NCBI GenBank assembly: GCA_012032775.1
Contig: JAAUQO010000050.1
Coordinates: 1 to 32,906 of the forward strand
Origin: Oscillochloris sp.
GTDB taxonomy: Bacteria; Chloroflexota; Chloroflexia; Chloroflexales; Chloroflexaceae
Direction: 5' to 3'
Length of the DNA: 32,906 nt
Position numbers and translations under genes: made by a program. This document shows positions 27,260 to 32,906 of the stretch, in pieces. Position 1 is the first letter of the stretch, and the number at the start of each line of letters is the position of its first letter. The notes beneath the pieces were generated by a model. The model was not told the origin of the DNA. It worked only from the letters and a program-made list of their open reading frames with translations, and made no database searches.

Positions 27260-28794
27260 GTGAGCGAACATAGCCGGAATCCCAACGCCGATCAGCTTCC
27301 CTTCACGGTTGACCACGAACAGGTTGGCCGGCGCGCATTTGCTTCCGGTGTTATCCGGATCATCGCCCAGGCTGTGAAACTGGTGCTGGTGATCGGCACC
27401 GGCATGACACTCGCCCGCCTGCTTACACCGGCCGACTTCGGGCTTTTTGCGATGGTCGGTTCGCTCACTGCCTTTGTCGGTAGTTTTCGCGACTTCGGGC
27501 TACCGGCGGCCACCGTGCATCAGGCGCAGATCGACCAGCGGCAGATCGATGCGCTATTCTGGATCAACCTGCGCTGGAATGGCCTCGTCCTGCTCTTTAT
27601 GCTGGTTATGGCGCCGATCCTGGCCTGGTTCTACGGCGAAGTAGCCCTGGTGACGATCACACTGGCGGTTGCGATTGGTATGTTCGGCGCCGGATCGGCG
27701 GTGCTGCCCGAAGCGCTGCTTACCCGCCAGATGCGCTTTGGGGCACTGACACTGATCGATCTTGGCGCACTCGCTGTCGGCGCGGCCTGCGGGATTGGCC
27801 TGGCATTCGCCGGCGCAGCATACTGGGCGCTGGTCGGCCAGTTGATCAGCGAGTATCTGATCCGGGGCGGCGCCTACTGGCTCGTCTGCGGGTGGCGTCC
27901 CCGGCGGCTCCGGCCCGGCGAACGGCAGGCCGAAGTTGCCGACATTATCACCTACAGCAAAGATGTCACCATCTTTCGCGTGATCGCGCATATCGGTCGC
28001 AATCTCGATCGGGTGGTGGTCGGCTATACAGGCGGCCCGGCGGCGATGGGTCTGTACGACCGCGCCTATCAATGGTCAACGTTTCCGATGCTGAATGTCT
28101 ACGGGCCGTTGCTGAGTGTCGCGGTGGCCAGTTTGAGCCGGGTGCGCGACCATGCCGATCGCTACCGCAGTTACGCTCGGCAGGCGCTCTTGCCGATCTT
28201 CACCAGCGTGCTTCCGGCGCTGGCATTTATGTTTGTCGAGGCGCGAGCGGTGATCCGGCTGCTGCTGGGCGAACAATGGTTGGCGGCGGTGCCGATCTTC
28301 CGGCTGCTCTGCGCGGCGGCATTTGTCGGCTGCGCCGGTACGGTCACAAAGATCATTTACCACTCGTTAGGAACTACCCGGCGCAGTTGCACTGGGGCTT
28401 GTTCGCGACACCGCTGATGATCCTGGCAGTGTTGATCGGCAGCGCCTGGGGGCCGCTTGGTGTGGCAAGTGGATTCGCCCTCGGCACAATGCTGCTCGCC
28501 TTTCCCCATGTCGCCTACTGTTTGCACGGCAGCCCACTCAGCTTCGGCGATTTTATCGGGATTGTGTGGCGCCCGGCCAGTGCCGCGATCGGCGCGGCGA
28601 CGCTGTTGATGCTGGTGCGCCATCTGCTGCCCGCCGGCATACCGGTGATTGAACTGCTGGTCAAGGCGACGCTGTTCGGCCTGGGCTATCTATTGCTCTG
28701 GAGCCTGTTTCCAGGCGGGCGACGAACGATGATTGAAGCGATCGCGCCGATTGTCCAACGCCTGCGCCGGGCCATTCGGCGTGATGGTGTATAA
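27260..28794 (+). CDS. Wzx-type flippase, copy 2 (frame break near 28380)
   Basis: This second MOP/PST flippase of about 511 residues lies 68 bases after its paralogue. Signatures are ARLLTPADFGLFAMVGSL, GSFRDFGLPAATV, PEALLTRQMRFGAL and a repeated helix pattern. The frame is lost after YHSLGTT near 28380; one extra G in the CCCGG string gives RAQLHWGLFATPLMILAV, in the frame that runs to 28794. The likely start is GTG 27260 (SEHSRNPN); TTG 27245 is possible, and the ribosome site is weak either way. A tandem duplication followed by divergence explains the pair. Each copy may export a different intermediate, or the two may form a heteromeric transporter. Confidence 0.83.
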
Positions 28795-28829
28795 CGCGGA
28801 ATGCGCCTTCTCAGGGAACGGATAACCCG

Positions 28830-30053
28830 ATGAGCGACTATGAACGGCTGCATATCGCCTATTTCTACGATCTGGCTTTGCCCTCGCAATTGGCGGCGCC
28901 GATCCAGATTCTGCAAACCTGCCACGCAATCTGCCGGCTGGGCGCAACCGCCACGCTATATGTGAATCGGATCGCGGCAGCCAGTGTCGCCGAATGCCTG
29001 GCCTTCTACGGGCTAGCGCCCCACCCACGGCTGAAGATCGTGCCCTGGTACGCCGCAGGCCCGGCCACACAGGCGCGAATCCGGCAACTCCTGGCCGCAC
29101 AGAGCCGCGATCAAGCGCTGGTACTCATCTCACGGGGCGAACCGGGGCTGGATCTCTTCGGCCGCTTGCCGCGAAAACTCCCGCCCGGCTGCGGCTTGAT
29201 CTACGAGGCCCACCGGCTCTGCTTCCCCGAAGTCGCACAGCGAGTGCGGGCCGATCTGCCGCCGCCGCTGCGGGCAATACTTGGTGGCTGGCGAACCGCG
29301 CGTACCCGAGCGGCGGAACAGCATGCGCTGCGGCGCGCCGACGGAATCCTGTGCCTGACCAACGGCGTGCGGGCGGCATTGGAGCACACATTCGGCATAC
29401 AACGGCCGCAACTGGTATTGCCGAGTGGCACCACGCTGCCCACCGAAGCACCGCCCGACGACCGCAGCCGCGACATCGATGTGTTGTACGCCGGCAAGCT
29501 TGAACGGCGCAAAGGCGTGCATGATCTGATCGCGGCGCTGGCCCATATTGCGCAGGCCCGGCTCTGGATCGTCGGCGGCAGCCCGGCCGAGATCGCGCCG
29601 TTTCGCCGGTTGGCGGAGGATCTGGGGGTGGATGCGCGGATCACATTTACCGGCTTCGTTCCGCCGGCCGAGGTTGAGCCTTTGTATCGCCGGGCGCGGG
29701 TTGGCGTCTGCCCGTTGCCGCAGGGCGAAAGCGCCATTGCCGACCAATACACCAGCCCGTTGAAGGTACTGGCGATGATGGCCCACGGCAGCCCGATTGT
29801 CGCCACCGATGTGGCGCCGCTACGCGAAATCCTCGATGACACATGTGCCGCCTTCGCAGCGCCGAACCAGCCGGCCCAACTCGCTCAGGCGATCCAATTG
29901 CTGCTTGGTGATCGTAGACAGGCTCAGGAGCTTGCCCACAACGCCTGGGTACGCAGCCGCGAATACAGTTGGGAGCGCCGGGCCACGCGCTTGCTGGAGT
30001 TCGCCGCAACATTGGATGGCAGCAGGCACAATCACGCAAGCCGCGCACCATAA
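28830..30053 (+). CDS. GT4-family glycosyltransferase (last gene of the glycan cluster)
   Basis: This 407-residue retaining GT-B enzyme starts at ATG 28830 with GGGAACGG upstream. The C-terminal donor domain shows VLYAGKLERRKGVHDLIAALA, then ITFTGFVPPAEVEPLYRRA, and ESAIADQYTSPLKVLAMMAHGSPIVATD, which replaces the usual E-x7-E stretch with the Y-x-SPLK-x-LE/A variant seen in some GT4s. The N-terminal acceptor domain is divergent (LHIAYFYDLALPSQLAAPIQI). It follows the second flippase by 35 bases and ends 44 bases from the convergent cupin gene, closing the cluster. Sugar specificity is unknown. Confidence 0.85.
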   Translation: MSDYERLHIAYFYDLALPSQLAAPIQILQTCHAICRLGATATLYVNRIAAASVAECLAFYGLAPHPRLKIVPWYAAGPATQARIRQLLAAQSRDQALVLISRGEPGLDLFGRLPRKLPPGCGLIYEAHRLCFPEVAQRVRADLPPPLRAILGGWRTARTRAAEQHALRRADGILCLTNGVRAALEHTFGIQRPQLVLPSGTTLPTEAPPDDRSRDIDVLYAGKLERRKGVHDLIAALAHIAQARLWIVGGSPAEIAPFRRLAEDLGVDARITFTGFVPPAEVEPLYRRARVGVCPLPQGESAIADQYTSPLKVLAMMAHGSPIVATDVAPLREILDDTCAAFAAPNQPAQLAQAIQLLLGDRRQAQELAHNAWVRSREYSWERRATRLLEFAATLDGSRHNHASRAP

Positions 30054-30097
30054 CGGCACAATCGGCAATCGTGGCACACCTTCTCAAACCGCACGGA

Positions 30098-30436
30098 TCA
30101 CGCCTTCTCGGCCATCAGATTGATCACAATCAGACTACCCGGTGCCGCACTTGGATTCCAGGTGCAGCCGATCGATCCGGGCATAATCGCCCCGCTATCG
30201 CCCGGCTTCAACGTCATCGTATGCCCATCAATACTGATCACCAGGATGCCGCTCACAACATAGTAGACGCCGGACAGGCGATAATGGCTCGGCAGATCGT
30301 AGGTATCGCTGTAAGCCGGATAATGAATCTGGGTCAGCGTAACCCCGCCGTTCAATGGCACACCGAACAACAAGGGCACCGCCTGGGGCTGTGCCGGCGG
30401 CAGATCGCTGATTGGGCTGAGATCCTTGTTATGCAT
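30098..30436 (-). CDS. Small cupin-domain protein, probably without a metal site
   Basis: This 112-residue single-domain beta-barrel protein starts at ATG 30436 (MHNKDLSPI), with GGGAG six bases upstream. The cupin core is HYRLSGVYYVVSGILVISIDG (motif 1) followed by LKPGDSGAIMPGSIGCTWNP (motif 2). The usual metal ligands are mostly replaced: the HxH...E of motif 1 is reduced and the motif 2 histidine reads cysteine. It may therefore bind a small ligand or act as a sensor rather than an enzyme. It converges on the glycan cluster and is divergent from the XRE-STAND regulator, so the two may share a promoter region. No function can be assigned. Confidence 0.75.
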   Translation of the reverse strand: MHNKDLSPISDLPPAQPQAVPLLFGVPLNGGVTLTQIHYPAYSDTYDLPSHYRLSGVYYVVSGILVISIDGHTMTLKPGDSGAIMPGSIGCTWNPSAAPGSLIVINLMAEKA

Positions 30437-30614
30437 CGGCGACTCCCGACAATCTGAAATACAACAGAGCGAACACGAAATCTTTGCCTGCGAGCCTATC
30501 AAACCATATCGGGCTGCAACCAGACAGCAACCGTATGTACCGGCAGGTGTACAAGCAGTGTTACAATCCTTGTTGATCCAACACAGTGGTTGGGCAGGAG
30601 GTTATATACCCGTT
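30437..30614. promoter_or_regulatory. Divergent promoter region between the cupin and XRE-STAND regulator genes
   Basis: This 178-base region should hold promoters for both genes. On the plus strand there is TACAAT at 30562-30567, a plausible -10 box, but no matching -35 at normal spacing, and a strong AGGAGG at 30596-30601 ahead of the regulator start. TGTAC occurs twice, around 30535-30552, as a possible half-site pair. No firm operator is claimed. Confidence 0.35.
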
Positions 30615-32906
30615 ATGGAAGCTGCCCCGGATTTCAAAACCCTTTTGCGCCGTTCACGCACGGCACTTGATCTTACTCAGGAATCGCTTGCCGAAGCGGT
30701 GGGATGTGCGGCACAGACAATTCGTTCGTTTGAAATCGGCCGTCGTCGCCCTTCGCGTGAGATGGCGGCGCGGATTGCGGCGGTATTGCAGTTGGCCCCC
30801 GACAAGCGCGATCTTTTTGTGCGCCTGGCCCGAACGCCATTGAGTGCTTCCGAAACACTGCCCGATCAGGCGGTTGAGCCATTGCCGGCGCGTGCGGCCT
30901 TCGATCAGCCCCTGCGCCCACCACCGCCGCCGCCGCTGATCGGCCGGCGCGAGGAGTTGGCGCGCTTACAACAGTTGTTTCTTGCAGATAGCCGCCGGTT
31001 GGTGACACTGCTTGGCCCCGGCGGGATCGGCAAGACAAGTCTGGCGCTGTGCTGCGCCGCCGATCTCGCCGAGCAGTTCGCGGATGGGGCTACGGTGGTA
31101 TTGCTGGCTGCCGTCGTCGATCCGGCCCAGCTGCTGCCCGCAATTGCCGCCGCCCTTGGCTGCTCGTTGGCCGGGGTGCGCAACCCCGAGGCAACCCTGG
31201 CCGAGTGCTTGCGTGATCGCGAAGTGTTGTTGGTGCTCGACAATCTGGAACAGTTGCTTGGCGTCGAGTCGCAACCGCTGACATTGCTGAACGATCTGCT
31301 GGCCGCTGCAGCGGGCCTGCGCATCCTGGTTACCTCGCGCGAACGGTTGCGCCTGCGCGATGAGTGGTTGTTGCCGCTGGACGGCCTGGCGTTGCCGGAC
31401 GAGCGCATGCCGAACGCGATCGACCGTTCGGCGGCCGTATTGTTGTTTCTGGAACGAGCCAGGCAGGTCGATGTTGGGTTCGCGATCAGCGCCCGCAATC
31501 GCGCCGCGATCGCCCGGATCTGCCGTACCCTGGGCGGTGTGCCGCTGGCGATCGAACTGGCGGCGGCCTGGGTACGCGTGTTGTCGTGCGAAGAGATCGC
31601 CGATCTGGTCGAACATGATGCGGCAGCCCTGAGTGCGTCCCATCAAGATGCCTTGCCGCGCCATGCCTCGCTGCGGGCCGTGCTCGACCACTCCTGGCAA
31701 CTGCTTTCAGCGGCGGAACAAACCCTGTTTATGCGCCTGTCGGTGTTTCGTGGGCCATGCCGGCGCGAGGCGATCGCCGCCGTGATGGATGACTCGGCAG
31801 CCGTTTTGCCCTTGCTGGCGGGGCTGGTTGATGCGTCACTGGTGCAACGGAACCAGGATCTGTATGGTGCGACGCACTACCAAATGCATGAATTCGTCCG
31901 CCAGTATGCCGAATCACACCTTGATGCCGCCGCGCTTGATGCGGCAGCGGCACGCCATGCCGCCTATTATGCCGGCTGGTTGGCCGATCAGGAAGCGCGG
32001 CTGAAGAGTCCCGAGCAGCGTGCAACGGTTGACGTGATCAACGCCGAGATCGCGAATCTGCGGGCTGCCTGGCGCTGGGCCTGTAAACACGGCGACGCCC
32101 ACATGGTGCGCCGTATGCTGCTGACGCTGGACTGGTTCTTCGAGATCCGCGGCTGGTATGATGCGGCAGCCGCAACCTTTACCCGCGCGGTGGATGCATT
32201 ACAGCCCCTTGCCGCACAACCCGATGCCTCGGAAGAGGTTCAGGTCTGTTATTGGATCGCGCTCGGGCGGACCGGCTTTCATTCGATGCGGCGCGACCCG
32301 CAGTTGGCCGCCCGGCGCCTGAGTGATTCGGTGGCGGCGTTGCGCCGGATAAGCCGCAATGGCGAACAGATTCAGTGTTTGAAGGGGCTGGCCTATGTGC
32401 AGATCTTCGCCGGCAATTATGCCGCCGCTGAAGAATTGCTCGACGAGGGCCGGGTGATCGCGGTTGCGCGCGATGACCCCTGGAATCTAACGATTATTCT
32501 GGTGGTGCGGGCCGTGATGGAGACGATCCGCCGCCCGGCGGCCGTGGCGCGAAACTACCTGCTGGAGGCGCTCACCCTGGCCCGCCAGGTTGGCGATCCG
32601 CGCCCGATCGCGATGCTGTTGACGTATCTGAGCCTGGTGGCACTGGCAGGCGGCGAGGCCGAACATGCCGAGCGGCTGGCCGCTGAGTCTCATTTGATGG
32701 CCGGGCTTAACCAGGATCGCTTTCAAATCAGTCTGGCGCTTCAGGCATTGGGCCGCGTCGCACATGCGCGCAGCGAGTATCGGGAAGCGAACTGGTTTCT
32801 GAGCGAGTCGTTGGAGATCGCGCGTGAAATCGGCGATCGCTGGTTGGAGGCGCAGGCCCTTGGCTGCAAAGCGGCGCTGGCGGCAGCACAGGGTGATCCG
32901 GCGGCG
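30615..32906 (+). CDS. XRE-type helix-turn-helix STAND ATPase with TPR-like repeats, truncated by the window edge
   Basis: The open frame runs 764 codons to the window end with no stop. Residues 7-63 form an XRE/HTH_3 DNA-binding domain (LRRSRTALDLTQESLAEAVG, then TIRSFEIGRRRPS). After a proline-rich hinge (RPPPPPPLIGRREELA) comes an NB-ARC-like STAND ATPase: Walker A LLGPGGIGKTSLAL (134-141) and Walker B EVLLVLDNLEQLL, then ILVTSRERLRL and GGVPLAIELAAAWV. From about residue 470 the sequence is helical and TPR-like. AGGAGG lies 13 bases before the ATG, slightly far. It is a cytoplasmic regulator whose ligand is likely sensed by the C-terminal repeats; such proteins are numerous in Chloroflexota. 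Its target may be the adjacent cupin gene or its own promoter. Confidence 0.85.
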   Translation, partial: MEAAPDFKTLLRRSRTALDLTQESLAEAVGCAAQTIRSFEIGRRRPSREMAARIAAVLQLAPDKRDLFVRLARTPLSASETLPDQAVEPLPARAAFDQPLRPPPPPPLIGRREELARLQQLFLADSRRLVTLLGPGGIGKTSLALCCAADLAEQFADGATVVLLAAVVDPAQLLPAIAAALGCSLAGVRNPEATLAECLRDREVLLVLDNLEQLLGVESQPLTLLNDLLAAAAGLRILVTSRERLRLRDEWLLPLDGLALPDERMPNAIDRSAAVLLFLERARQVDVGFAISARNRAAIARICRTLGGVPLAIELAAAWVRVLSCEEIADLVEHDAAALSASHQDALPRHASLRAVLDHSWQLLSAAEQTLFMRLSVFRGPCRREAIAAVMDDSAAVLPLLAGLVDASLVQRNQDLYGATHYQMHEFVRQYAESHLDAAALDAAAARHAAYYAGWLADQEARLKSPEQRATVDVINAEIANLRAAWRWACKHGDAHMVRRMLLTLDWFFEIRGWYDAAAATFTRAVDALQPLAAQPDASEEVQVCYWIALGRTGFHSMRRDPQLAARRLSDSVAALRRISRNGEQIQCLKGLAYVQIFAGNYAAAEELLDEGRVIAVARDDPWNLTIILVVRAVMETIRRPAAVARNYLLEALTLARQVGDPRPIAMLLTYLSLVALAGGEAEHAERLAAESHLMAGLNQDRFQISLALQALGRVAHARSEYREANWFLSESLEIAREIGDRWLEAQALGCKAALAAAQGDPAA

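Noticed and set aside
1..32906. CRISPR arrays, tRNA, rRNA, prophage or complete insertion sequences
   Set aside because: No regularly spaced repeats, tRNA-like cloverleaf with acceptor end, ribosomal RNA sequence, integrase or transposase was seen on either strand.

Overview
This 32.9 kb window is GC-rich and most likely comes from a member of the Chloroflexota (class Chloroflexia, Roseiflexus/Herpetosiphon/Kouleothrix-like). The clues are two very large regulators that join a DNA-binding head to an NB-ARC-type ATPase and TPR repeats, a DUF433/DUF5615 toxin-antitoxin pair, and a big secreted protein ending in the short C-terminal tag YLPLLFR. The organism assignment is inference from gene style, not from a marker gene.

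Layout. (1) 1-6020, minus strand: the first ~2,000 codons of an iterative type I polyketide/fatty-acid synthase. Its order is two tandem PfaD/nitronate-monooxygenase-like FMN barrels, ketosynthase (KS), acyltransferase (AT), linker and ketoreductase (KR); it runs off the left edge. (2) 6510-9480, minus strand: a SARP-type (BTAD) transcriptional activator with a STAND ATPase and TPRs. (3) 9715-13755, plus strand: a 1,346-residue secreted multidomain protein (LamG, FG-GAP-like repeats, discoidin-like, cadherin-like), divergent from the activator and followed by a 15-bp perfect hairpin. (4) 13756-15493: an accessory stretch with an inverted-repeat element, the toxin-antitoxin pair, a further hairpin and an AT-rich probable promoter zone. 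(5) 15494-30053, plus strand: an eleven-gene, largely translationally coupled surface-glycan cluster. It holds six glycosyltransferases (three GT2, two GT4, one GT-C/GT39-like), a UGM-like FAD oxidoreductase, a Gfo/Idh/MocA dehydrogenase, a GMC oxidoreductase and two paralogous Wzx-type flippases. (6) 30098-30436, minus strand: a small cupin. (7) 30615 to the right edge: an XRE-headed STAND/TPR regulator, divergent from the cupin.

The glycan genes form a plausible pathway: nucleotide-sugar modification (FAD enzyme, Gfo/Idh/MocA), stepwise assembly on a lipid carrier (GT2/GT4), modification (GMC oxidoreductase), export (flippases) and possibly outer-face glycosylation (GT-C enzyme). No polymerase, chain-length regulator or export channel is recognised in the window. 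The synthase could supply an unusual lipid, but nothing in the sequence links it directly to the glycan cluster.

At least eleven reading-frame breaks interrupt otherwise well-conserved genes. Nine fit a single missing base, mostly in short G or C runs. I read these as sequencing or assembly errors rather than decay, and I annotate the affected genes across the breaks.
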